Below are positions 26,931 to 64,000 of a stretch of 64,000 bases of DNA, piece by piece. The DNA comes from Paragordius varius. Taxonomy: Eukaryota; Nematomorpha. The stretch lies in NCBI GenBank assembly GCA_964247055.1, contig OZ176054.1, positions 8,928,001 through 8,992,000 of the forward strand, read 5' to 3'. Each line of letters starts with the position of its first letter. The stretch's first letter is position 1. The notes under the pieces are model-generated. The model made no database searches. It had not been told where the DNA came from and saw nothing but the letters and a program-made list of their open reading frames with translations. The position numbers were made by a program, and so were the translations under genes.

Positions 26931-27237
26931 TGTTAACGATAAGAAAGGAATGGGAAATAGAAAAGAAAATAGAATACAGAAACAATGTGTGACAAAATTT
27001 TGAAATCATTTAATGTAGTGAAATTTTTCTACATTTCAAATTGGGTAAAAAATAAAAATTACCAAATATAAATCTAAAGAAAATACATTAATTTTAAAAT
27101 AAGCGAAAATTCGTTTATCTGTATTTTAAATATCAATAAAAAAATATTTTAAGTATCAATATGGTCATAGGGCAATTTTAAATCACTCTTTTATATCTCC
27201 GAACGATTATTAAGCTTAATTTAAGCATATATTTTCT

Positions 27238-27620
27238 TTAGCGTCTTAAGCGCATAATACATTTTTTTAAAAAAAATTAAAATCGAAATAATCCTTATCT
27301 TACACTTGTCGTCAGGTTTTTTCTGTTATTTTTTTGAAATGCTGATGCAACAGGCAAATTAATATATATTGGGTAATAAATAATTAACTTTAAAACGCTT
27401 TCAGGCTACATTTTACCAGCAAAAACTTGAAACATATTGATTTTTATAATAGGTGTTAGTTTCTATTTTCTTTTGGAGCTTTTCCTATAAGACTCTGGAA
27501 ATCAAACTTTAAAAAATTTAAGCTTTCTTATCTACAAGACAATAATAAATTTTAAATATAATAACCTATAGGCAGTAGTTTATTAAAGTGTGAGCTCTGG
27601 GGTACATTATCTAATATGTC
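27238..27620 (+). repeat. Dispersed repeat D, copy 2
   Basis: Collinear, diverged match to 1,905-2,290 (shared 'gcgcataatac', 'cattttaccagcaaaaacttga', 'ctaatatgtc'). Element type unknown. Confidence 0.5.
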
Positions 27621-27854
27621 ATCGCGATATGAAAAGCTTAGTGACAATAGCACGGGGTACACCCCTTTGTACAATTGGTGAACCAATTGTCAGAGTACAG
27701 TGAGCTATATAAGTATTTGGAAAAAACCTATTAAAACTTTTATAAAATTTTATGATTGCAAATGTTTGTATATATATAATAAAATATTATTATGATAATT
27801 TTTTTACTGTAAGTCGAACGCTAAAATCTACCATATGTTTTAACGAACGTAAAA

Positions 27855-28170
27855 ATGAATTCAACATCAGAAATTGAACGTCAAAATTTATTAAATACAG
27901 AACGATTAGGAAACAAAGTGTCTAATCTTAAAAAGGTATATCAATAACAATTATAAGATAGCTATTGACATTGAACACGAAGTGAAACCTCATTTACAAC
28001 TTATTGAAGGGTTACATTTTTCAATGGACAATACGATCGGATTCATGCAAAATACCAAAAAATATATCACCAAAATAATATATCAGAAAAAAATACAATG
28101 CAAAACAATTTTTATATTTTCTGCAGCCATATTTATATTATTTATCATAATAAAATTATTATTTTATTAA
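27855..28170 (+). CDS. BET1: BET1-family Qc-SNARE
   Basis: BET1/BET1L are tail-anchored SNAREs for ER-Golgi and intra-Golgi vesicle fusion. Two exons (27855-27935 and 27958-28170) are joined across a 22-nt intron in phase 0 to give 97 residues. The family landmarks are present: ERLGNKVSNLKK then IAIDIEHEVKPHLQLIEGLH, matching the BET1 SNARE-motif pattern (LK.L..DI..EV..Q...LD.M). A basic juxtamembrane stretch and a C-terminal membrane anchor (IFIFSAAIFILFIIIKLLFY) with almost no luminal residues follow. The N-terminal region before the SNARE motif is shorter than in vertebrate proteins. Whether it is BET1 or BET1L is not decided. Its stop codon overlaps that of the minus-strand neighbour. Confidence 0.88.
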
Positions 28171-28916
28171 ATTAATGATATTTGATTGTTTTCCAAGATA
28201 TTAGATATGTCTGAAAATTTTTTTATGTATCGATGTTTATTTTCTATCAATTCATTTTTTCCATTGATATTAAGGTATATATCTTCGTTTGCTTTAAAGA
28301 AAATATATTTGTCATTAAAAATAGTAAAGTCGTCCGAGACAAAACTTCGTAAGTTAGGGGGCATTATTCTACAAATGTATGATAAAATTTCTGAAATTTT
28401 TTTATAATAACTACACATAGAAATAAACATACTTGATGGCGTAATCCAACTCAGCCTGTGATAATTTTGACTTAAACGTATCTATATTTTTATATATATT
28501 AAAGCAATATTTTTCGATCTTGTAATAAATAGAAAAATACTTTATTTATTCTGCATTTTATAATCTTGCTCAAAATATATTTAATCCGTTCAATCTAAAA
28601 TTAAATTTTCAGTACTTCGTATGTTTTAAGCGTTTTTATAACTTCATCTCTCATTAGAGCAGAAGCTTTTTCCGAATTTATAATATAATCTCTCATAAGT
28701 AATATCGTTTTGTTAAAACCTAAGATTTCCTCCGCTAAAATTTCGTTAAAGTAACACTATAATAAAATCACAAATTACCTCCAAAAATTTTTGAAACAGC
28801 TCAGATTGTTTCATTAATCGCGTAAGAACATATGTGTTAACTAAGATCTGCTTGAAAATGTGATAAAAAACTCTGATTTCAGCACGCACGACAAATAAAT
28901 AAAATTGAAGATTCAT
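28167..28916 (-). CDS. CIBAR/FAM92-like (BAR-domain) protein, five exons with 21-22-nt introns
   Basis: Exons in transcript order: 28779-28916, 28616-28756, 28541-28594, 28433-28518, 28167-28410. They join in frame to 220 residues across introns of 22, 21, 22 and 22 nt. The product is almost entirely amphipathic helix. It can be laid along CIBAR1/FAM92A from its N-terminal region without gaps over about 85 residues: IF in FYHIFKQILVNTYVLTRL, the DY in LLMRDYI, and EVIKTLKTYE against the family's VVEPLKTYG. SQAELDYA later matches SQAE at similar spacing. CIBAR proteins are membrane-curving BAR proteins of the ciliary base and mitochondria. Identity is low, so the family call is an inference; the gene structure itself is much firmer. 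The C-terminal ~70 residues are not recognisable. The ATG at 28916 is the first with no acceptor just upstream. Confidence 0.6.
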
Positions 28917-29564
28917 ATGGGTTATATCGGATAACAATCCCAGGTTTGTTGTTTTGTGTTATGTTATTACAAAAATATAATATTTTTTTGGCGATGATTT
29001 ATAATAACACTAAATATCACAACATTAAGAAATAAAATGTCCAATCATAAATGTTTTTATTTACAATTATTTAACTAAACATATATATTTTGTCTTAAAA
29101 TTTTGTTATAATTGTATTTAAATTCAATTAAAAATAAAACAAGTTGGAGTTATCGGTATCTGTTATTCTATAAGGATGAAATAATATGAATTTGGTAGTA
29201 ATAGGCGAATGCTAATTTAATCGTTTTTAAGACTTATATTTTCCCCTATACCCACCTGGAACATGTTAACGCGCCAATAAAGTTGTACAAATTGTTAAAC
29301 CCAAACACTTAAATTTTTTTTCTTTACTATAATGATAAGAATTCGCCAGTTTTTTTTCTAGGTTATTCTTTTATTTATATTAAGATTGAGATGTACTAGA
29401 ACAAAAGCAACCCATCAATTTATGTCAAGCTTGGTTGAAATATGCCCTTTTATATATAAATTAAGTTAATAATCTTTTTCTATTTAAAAGGATGGTCGAT
29501 TATGATTTAAACAAGATATGATACCCATACGCCTGTTTTTAAACCTACCTAACAATTGATTTAA
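28917..29564. promoter_or_regulatory. Shared intergenic region between divergent CIBAR-like and WDFY3 genes
   Basis: 648 bp separate the start codons of two head-to-head genes, so promoters for both must lie here or overlap it. The sequence is AT-rich with no motif I can name and no open frame. Confidence 0.45.
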
Positions 29565-52638
<23,074 letters not shown>

Positions 52639-52776
52639 CATAATAATAATAATAATCAACCATTACATTATTTAGTTTAAATTATCTCAGAATGCATATT
52701 ATTCCCCTCTCTCTATTTATCTATTTAATATATGGATGATATGATGTTGAAATAAATTGAATTATTTAACTTTCAG

Positions 52777-52809
<33 letters not shown>

Positions 52810-52910
52810 ACGCGTAAGGGTCCATAAAAATAAATTAGAATACCATATAAGCATACATACGTTAAAATGTAAAATAGAATTTCAACACCCTGATTAATTA
52901 TTAGGAGGCG

Positions 52911-52968
52911 ATGCCGAATTGTTGTGTAACCATTTCATCCTCATCAAACAAAAATTCTAAAAAAGGTA
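52911..52968 (+). CDS. Possible isolated first exon (hypothetical)
   Basis: ATG followed by MPNCCVTISSSSNKNSKK and a GTATGA donor in phase 1. The Cys-Cys start with a Ser/Asn/Lys run vaguely recalls acylated N-termini such as cyclin Y, but no cyclin exon was found downstream. Weak: composition and a donor motif only. Confidence 0.2.
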
Positions 52969-53642
52969 TGATTGAGTATTAAAAATATTTTTTACCATGT
53001 ATTTTGAATGTTTTTGCAAAGACCATTTTAGATATTTTTTTCACCAATCCCTGATTTAGAAAGGCAAAACATAATAAATAATTATTATTTGTCTATTTTG
53101 TTATATTTTTTATTTTGAAAGCAATCAATTAAACTACACATATGTCCTTCCGATTTTTTTTTCCTATTTTCGCCCCTTATTAATATTTTGTACGCATAAA
53201 TAAAAAGATTGGTTGATGATAACCTGTGTTAGTGAAAATTCTAAAATTTTGTTTAATAATATCACTTTTGTCGATAAATGGTATATTGATTATCATTATC
53301 TGTCCGAATAAAATTTTTTTTATTGTGCACAAAAATGCTTATTTGCGACACTAGCGGTTTAAATTAAAAGGACACATAACCAATTTTTAATATACCACTG
53401 CTTTCACTCTTTGTGATGCTCATCTTTGCCAAAAAGGAAAAGTTTTTTCTTTATGTTGAGTGTGCATCCTTTAAACGTTTACTTTAAGTTATATTAATTT
53501 TCGGTACCATGTGTTCACATATCATCCAAAAATGGCATAATTTATTCTTATTTTATTTTGAAAATGATATATGTCCTTATTTGTAACATAATGAAAGATG
53601 AATTTGGCTTTTTGAATCTGCAAATTACTATTTTTATATGCG

Positions 53643-53840
53643 ATGGGAAATACTCTTTGTGAAAACCCCAGTTTTAAACGGCCCAGTTTAAACCCGTTTA
53701 ACTTTAATAAAATACCCTCAGTCAAACAGCGGCTTCACAAAAAGACTCTTATTAGATCTGCAGTTGAATTAAACATTGTTATTAATTATTTGAATGAAAC
53801 ATCATGCAATCATTCTATACAAGACGCAAGATTTCAAGGT
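53643..53840 (+). CDS. Possible first exon of an unknown protein with an MGN N-terminus
   Basis: A 66-codon open segment from ATG: MGNTLCENPSFKRPSLNPF, then basic KQRLHKKTLIRSAVELN and NETSCNHSIQDARFQ, ending at a GTTTTT donor-like site. The translation is less AT-biased than surrounding random frames, and MGN.L resembles an N-myristoylation start with a nearby Cys. I do not recognise the protein and did not find a following exon. The foldback and mariner elements downstream would lie in its intron. Confidence 0.3.
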
Positions 53841-53934
53841 TTTTTCATAATTTATGTTTTTGTATATCTTTAAATATGGATTAATGGTTTTAAGTTACTT
53901 TCATACCATAAAATGAATATTTATGTATACCATT

Positions 53935-54135
53935 TCCCAGTCTAAATAAACGCTTTCCCAGTCAATCGAAACATTTTCCCAATCAATCGAAACGTTTTCC
54001 CAGTCAATCGAAACGTTTTCCCAGTCAATCGAAACGTTTTTCCAGTCAATCGAAACGTTTTCCCAGTCAATCGAAACATTTTCCCAGTCAATAAAAGCAT
54101 TTTCCCAATCAATAAACGTTTTCCTAGTCAATAAA
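53935..54135 (-). repeat. Left 21-bp tandem array of the foldback element
   Basis: About nine units of 'ttttcccagtcaatcgaaacg', with variant units at the inner end (cagtcaataaaa). Inverted relative to the array at about 55,130-55,268. Confidence 0.9.
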
Positions 54136-55129
54136 AACGGTTTTATTTTTTGATGGTAATTATCAAAAGGAATATAAAAACAACTTTTAACCATTATTAG
54201 CGTAATATATGGAGATAATTTTTAATTTAAAACACAATTATTGAATGACAATTTTTCCAAGTATATTCTAGTGCACAATCATTAATGACTTATTCTTTAA
54301 ATGTTATATTTTTGGAATTTGAATTAAGATAATATTTATTTTATCGATGGCTGGCACTAATATTTGTGGCTAACTGAAAAATTCTATAGTTACGGAGGAA
54401 TTAAATATACCATTTTTATCACAAAGGTCATTCACTTTATATTGGATCTTAAACATATATTTTACCCTAATTTTATAATATTTAACATTTGGTTGGGGGC
54501 CTAAAGCGCCGAGTATCTTTGTGCGGCCCGCAAAATTTGGAAATCCTTATAAAAAATACACAAAATCTTAGTAATATTCATATTTCTTACGCAATTATAA
54601 ATGAGTCTATTATTTTGTTAACGAATTAAAAAAATTGTTACATTGTGTTTGTATTCAGTCTTATTAATCGCAAAATTATGTGAATGTCCGATTTCGAATG
54701 CGGAACGGTGTGCTTTTTTGAGTTAAAAATGCGGCCCGTGAAGGCATTTAGTTTGACACCCTTGTTTTAGTCAAATTTATTTAATATTTTTAAATCAAAA
54801 ACATTTTTATCAAAAAAAGTTTTTTCGTGTAGATATTTTTTCCACCAGTGTTTTTGACAAACTTGACATATTTAAAAACTGTTGTGAAGCGTTCCGCAAA
54901 TATTAATGCGATCCATCGATAAAATAAAAAATATTATCTTATCTCATATTCCATAAATATAATTTTTAAAGAATAAGTCATTCATGAGTGTGCACTGGAA
55001 TATACTTGGAAATTGTCATTCAATAATTGTGTTTTTACAAAAAATAATATCCTAATATTACGCTGATAATGGTTTAAAGTTATTTTTATGTCTTGTAATG
55101 ATATTTATCATCAAAAACAAAACCGTTTT

Positions 55130-55268
55130 TATTGACTGGGAAAGTTTTTATTGACTGGGAAAACGTTTCGATTGACTGGGAAAATGTTTCGATTGACTGG
55201 GAAAACGTTTCGATTGATTGGGAAAATGTTTCGATTGACTGGGAAAACGTTTATTTAGACTGGGAAAT
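55130..55268 (+). repeat. Right 21-bp tandem array of the foldback element
   Basis: About six units of 'cgattgactgggaaaacgttt', closing with 'ttagactgggaaatggta'. Inverse of the left array. Confidence 0.9.
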
Positions 55269-55881
55269 GGTATATATTTTTCTCAGCGGTTTATCATAGA
55301 GATTTAAATATTAACTTGGTATAGGTAAATATATATTAGTGCATAAATGTTCGTGTATGGATTTTTTCCTACACTTTTATTTTTTTCGCCAAAACTCCAA
55401 ATAATTGCATGATCAACTTGCTCAAATTAATTTTTTTCTTTATTATGTAAATATTTGTATGATGTATTATATCCGTGTTTATACAACTAGAAAAAGTCAT
55501 TGAAATTTTAATTTCATTTTATATTTAGCAATACCAGAAGTACTATGGTTTTGCTCTTAGAGATTCTGAGTGCAATAAATTTAATATAACTTAAGCATTC
55601 TGTTAAATTTGTTTCATTATATTCAAATTTTGATATTACGGTTGAGTTTAACTCATTATGATTACGATGGAAGTCAAAAAAACCGTTTATTGTGTACAAC
55701 ATATAAAAACAGACCCTCTTTTGTGCGGTTGATGGGACGCACAAAAATAATTTACCACAAAGTTTATTTTTTAAATTCAGTTTTATTTTCAAATACTATT
55801 AGTTGCAAAATTTCAAATCAGTTGAAGTGTCATTTTAAGCCAAAATTGAATCCGTTTAAAACTAGGTTCTTATTTTTAATC

Positions 55882-56520
55882 ATGTCGAATTTTGTACCAG
55901 AAAAAGAACATTTGCGACACGCTTCACTTTTCTCATTTCATAGGAAAAATAACTTAAAAGCCATTGTTGGTTTCAAAAATTTAAAATTGTGATTTGAATA
56001 TGAAAGAAAGAGGGTGCTATGGTAAACTACGCAGCTACGAAGATATAGTCCAATCAACGGGAACTGGAAGAAACATTCCATGTATATCACAAAAAACAAT
56101 CAGTTTACATTTAAGAGCAATAGAAAGTCAAATAAAGTCGGGAAATGAATCTCACACAATATGAATGAACAATTAATCACAAAATCTCACCTGGGAAATT
56201 TTATTTCAGCGCCACAAACGGAAATCTTTGCATAGAATTGCGACGAGTGATGACAAGTGGCTTTATTATTTTTTCAAAACGTAAAATAATATGCTAGCCA
56301 AGCCGGTCAATCAACACCAATGCCAAATAACTATAGACCATTCTGCGTCTGGAAAAGCCAGAGCGGTATTTTGTATTAAAATTGAAGCCCGGTTAAACCG
56401 TTAATGCATAATGCTATCGCCATTAATTAAATATAAGCCATGAATTGGCCGAAAAAATTGGAAAGAACCAGAAGACGAACTCAAAATTTAACATTACAAA
56501 ATATCCATCAAATTTAACTA
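55882..56520 (+). pseudogene. Dead mariner transposase
   Basis: Frameshifted pieces follow the order of a mariner transposase: N-terminal MSNFVPEKEHLRHASLFSFH (55,882 onward), then YGKLRSYEDIV and SQKTISLHLRAIESQIK (helix-turn-helix part), RHKRKSLHRIATSDDKW near 56,210 (the block around the first catalytic Asp), and GQSTPMPNNYRPFCVWKSQSGILY near 56,300. Stops and frame changes between every block make it inactive. The terminal inverted repeats were not located. Confidence 0.8.
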
Positions 56521-57834
56521 GGTTAGTAGTTAGTGTATTTTCATTTATTTACCAAAGATGCCCTCCCCTTCATTTTTTACTTTTTTAAAGAATATGATAT
56601 GGTGATACCATATTGCTCTTGTTTTTATATTCTTTACCAAATATTAATACCCAATTAACGAAAAAAAGTAAATCTTTAACAATATAAAGTCTACATGACT
56701 GCTTGAAAAATGGATATTTCACATGAAACAAGAAATTATGGATCGGTTTTAAATTCAACAAATAAAAAAGTAAATATACCTTAATTTGTGACGCTATATA
56801 AAAATATACTGTAAGTTAATTAATTATTTCCATATACATCAAATCTATCCTATGTGATGGGCGAGTGACCCAAGTTTACTTCAATGATTTGATATAACCA
56901 ATGAAAATATTTAATGTTGCGACATAAAATTAATATCCCTAAATTTAAAGTAATTTGACAGATTTAAAAATATGATTACTGATCATTAAGTTGATCATTT
57001 ATTATTCTAAAATCATTGCAGCACATACCAATTCTTTTCTAGTTATCATTTTTTATCGATAAGGAATGATTTGCTCATAGCTTTTGTGAACTACCTTAAA
57101 TTTTAATCTTAACCAGAAAATGGCAATAATTCATAGTGCATAAAACACAATAATACTTAAAATCAAATGTTAACCTCTGCTAATATATTACATTATCACC
57201 TAAATATAAAGGTGTAAAGTCGCACCGGATACGATTTTATGTATTATGCTTTTAGTGTTAAATTTATTTAATATTAGTTTTGTTAGATGTCACTCACTGA
57301 ACATCTCCATATTTAAGCTAGATTTGAAATTTTATTGTAACATGCAGTCTAGAAATATCTTTATTAAATAAATATCCACGTGCCAATTTTTGATATACGA
57401 CTTTTTTCTTACTAGTGAGTCATAACACATGACTTTTTATATATTACCAGAATATAAATAGTTTGCGTACAAATTTTCGAATAACCACGAGACTTATTGT
57501 AGATATTGCTTTAAAAGCTTCAAATTTTATTTTAATTTTAATTTTCACCGTCTCGTATTGTCATGTCATTATTATGTAAAATATATTAAAACTTATTCAT
57601 CGTTTGATCCCAAAAAATCATTAATCTCTATTCAAACTCAAAGAAGGTCAATTTTTTAATATCCTAATATGCAGCTGTTAACTGGTCAACAATGTAATCT
57701 TGGACAAAAAATCAATACAAAATCAAGTGAAAGAAAATAATATAGTTGTGCCAAGGAATAACTGATTATAAAGGAAGAACAAATTGATCTATTCAAATTT
57801 GTAGTTATTTCAACGGATTAATATACAAAAAACA

Positions 57835-63024
<5,190 letters not shown>

Positions 63025-64000
63025 GTTTATTAACTGTATTTGTTTTAAGTTGTTTCTATTAAAATTAATAATATTGTTCTTCGATAAAAAAGGTTTGTGT
63101 ATTTTAAATTTAACATCTATATTCCGAAATTCGGATAGCTCCATGATAAACAGCTGACTTTAAAACTAATAAATATCAAAAAATTTCTGCTAAAAGATTC
63201 CGATTTGCTAAAGTTGGTTATACTTTTTAATCATAAACACTTATTTATTTAGCTGTTGATATTAGCGATAATCAAATTTTAAATTTTTTGAATCATGCAC
63301 TTAAAAGGTTAAGGAACGGATAATTTTAATGACCCATAATATTTTAAAATTTACGGATTTAAAATCGGGCACAAAACTTCACAAAAAGTAATATAAACTT
63401 GAAGCTAATATAATCTAAATTTTATTATAAAATCCATTTTAAGGTAATATATTATAAAATCTTATTTGCTTATAATTATTCCAAAATAATAACTAAAGAA
63501 ATTTTATTTTTTATATTTCGTAACTTTGATGTCAAATAACCAATCTATAAATAATATATTATTTGCTATATTATTCGCGGAACAACATAAAAAATACTCT
63601 GAATTTTATTTTTTCATGTTAAAAAATTACTTGGCATTAGTTAATACGTTTACATTTTATTTTATTTAGATGGGTAATTAAAAAAATTATCCCAACATCG
63701 TATATACTCCTGAGGTATTTATAGTAAAATTTTCTATGGAATATTTGTTGGATCCATTAGGTGATTTAGTGTTAAAGTAAGAGCATGATCCTTGATGACA
63801 CAATTAAATGTAGGGCTCATCTGGCGTAAAAGCTAGAATGGTCATCCGAAACAACTAAAATTATAAATTAATTTACTCTTAATTAAATTCAAACTCATTT
63901 TCCATTGCTTGGTTATTTCTATGGTATCATATAACATTTAGGTAATTGATATTTTACCTAATCTTATATAATCCCAGTCAAAGATCCCAAGCCATTTCAC
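63025..64000. other. Right-edge sequence after the last supported PKA-C exon
   Basis: No exon supported. One acceptor-bounded stretch near 63,255-63,308 (reading VDISDNQILNFLNHALK in one frame) slightly recalls the next PKA block but needs a phase-1 partner that does not exist, so it is not called. Confidence 0.4.

Larger units (their letters stand above)
24066..27191 (-). mobile_element. Truncated second hAT copy, interrupted by two other elements
   Basis: Read on the minus strand, this matches the 5' part of the element at 19,383-21,387. It covers the segment near the terminal 'ataTTgaccctatg...ggcaatttt' at 27,130-27,191, the transposase start region near 25,700, and the stretch up to 'accgctgtaagatggctaag' near 24,066-24,100. 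The 3' half and the extreme 5' terminus are missing. A ~694-bp element (24,340-25,033) and a MITE-B pair (25,947-26,930) sit inside it. Confidence 0.75.
22744..27854. other. Intergenic region with nested transposon copies
   Basis: No host gene recognised. 22.75-24.0 kb shows nothing beyond AT-rich sequence. 24,066-27,191 is a second, truncated hAT copy carrying two later insertions. 27.2-27.6 kb is dispersed repeat D. The last ~230 bp precede the BET1 start. Confidence 0.55.
53928..55272. mobile_element. Foldback-type DNA element with 21-bp subterminal arrays
   Basis: 1,345 bp, flanked by TA, with ends TACCATTTCCCAGTCTAAAT and its inverse ATTTAGACTGGGAAATGGTA. Each arm carries a tandem array of 21-bp units (about 53,935-54,135: CGATTGACTGGGAAAACGTTT on the minus strand; about 55,130-55,268 in inverted orientation). 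Internal to the arrays another ~150 bp is also inverted ('agaataagtcatt.atga.tg.gcac' on both sides). The centre (about 54,490-54,770) contains a hAT-like fragment with CGGCCCG motifs ending 'TTTGACACCCTTG'. No transposase. The left array happens to be open on the minus strand as SIDWENV repeats, which I do not regard as a protein. Confidence 0.85.
52639..57834. other. Intergenic region between WDFY3 and PKA-C
   Basis: Contains an AATAAA about 110 bp after the WDFY3 stop, an (AT)n run, two orphan possible exons (52,911 and 53,643), the foldback element 53,928-55,272 with a hAT-like fragment in its centre, and a dead mariner. 56.6-57.8 kb shows nothing recognisable. Confidence 0.5.

Noticed and set aside
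28186-28407. Plus-strand open frame downstream of BET1
   Set aside because: It is the antisense shadow of the last exon of the CIBAR-like gene, which has the better splice and helix evidence.
53901-54194. Minus-strand open frame with repeated SIDWENV heptapeptides
   Set aside because: It is the 21-bp array of the foldback element read in frame. The inverted partner array exists without a matching gene context, and no start or splice evidence supports a protein.
55514-55792. Minus-strand 92-codon frame upstream of the mariner
   Set aside because: Overlaps the probable 5' flank of the mariner and has no recognisable motif.

Overview
The window is AT-rich eukaryotic nuclear DNA (by eye roughly three quarters A/T, not computed) with the standard genetic code, spliced genes and many DNA transposons. 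The gene set (UFD1, OST48/DDOST, an ING-family PHD protein, a BET1-type SNARE, a CIBAR/FAM92-like protein, the giant BEACH protein WDFY3/ALFY and a protein kinase A catalytic subunit) points to a metazoan or a close relative. The most informative lineage clue is that 14 introns are only 21-28 nt long, each placed by reading frame and most also by homology, mixed with ordinary introns of 47 nt to over 4 kb. Introns of this size are known from dicyemid mesozoans. I offer that group only as a candidate, not an identification.

Layout: 1-1,730 holds the 5' two thirds of UFD1 (minus strand, running off the left edge). 1,731-7,787 is repeat-bearing intergenic DNA. 7,788-10,110 is a complete 10-exon OST48. 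10,819-15,971 is a complete 8-exon ING-type gene. 18,028-22,743 (minus) is a probable two-exon gene for a small secreted glycoprotein, with a 2 kb hAT element with target duplication in its intron. 22.7-27.8 kb is a nest of hAT and MITE copies. 27,855-28,916 has BET1 (plus) and a CIBAR-like gene (minus) tail to tail, their stop codons sharing one TTAA. 29,565-52,638 is WDFY3, about 3,650 residues, with one 6.9 kb exon and then about 20 small exons; it ends right after the last WD repeat, without the FYVE finger. 52.6-57.8 kb holds a 1.35 kb foldback element, a dead mariner and orphan coding fragments. 57,835 to the right edge is a PKA catalytic subunit with a 237-residue Cys-rich N-terminal extension; its last exons are not resolved.

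The genes are housekeeping and trafficking functions with no operon logic: UFD1 (ER-associated degradation), OST48 (N-glycosylation), BET1 (ER-Golgi fusion), WDFY3 (selective autophagy), ING (chromatin reading) and PKA (cAMP signalling). The mobile-element layer is rich: autonomous-derived hAT and mariner relics, LINE pieces, a Helitron-like family, and at least four families of inverted-repeat elements. Two of those share a TACCATTT terminus, a TA target site and subterminal arrays of 21-nt units.
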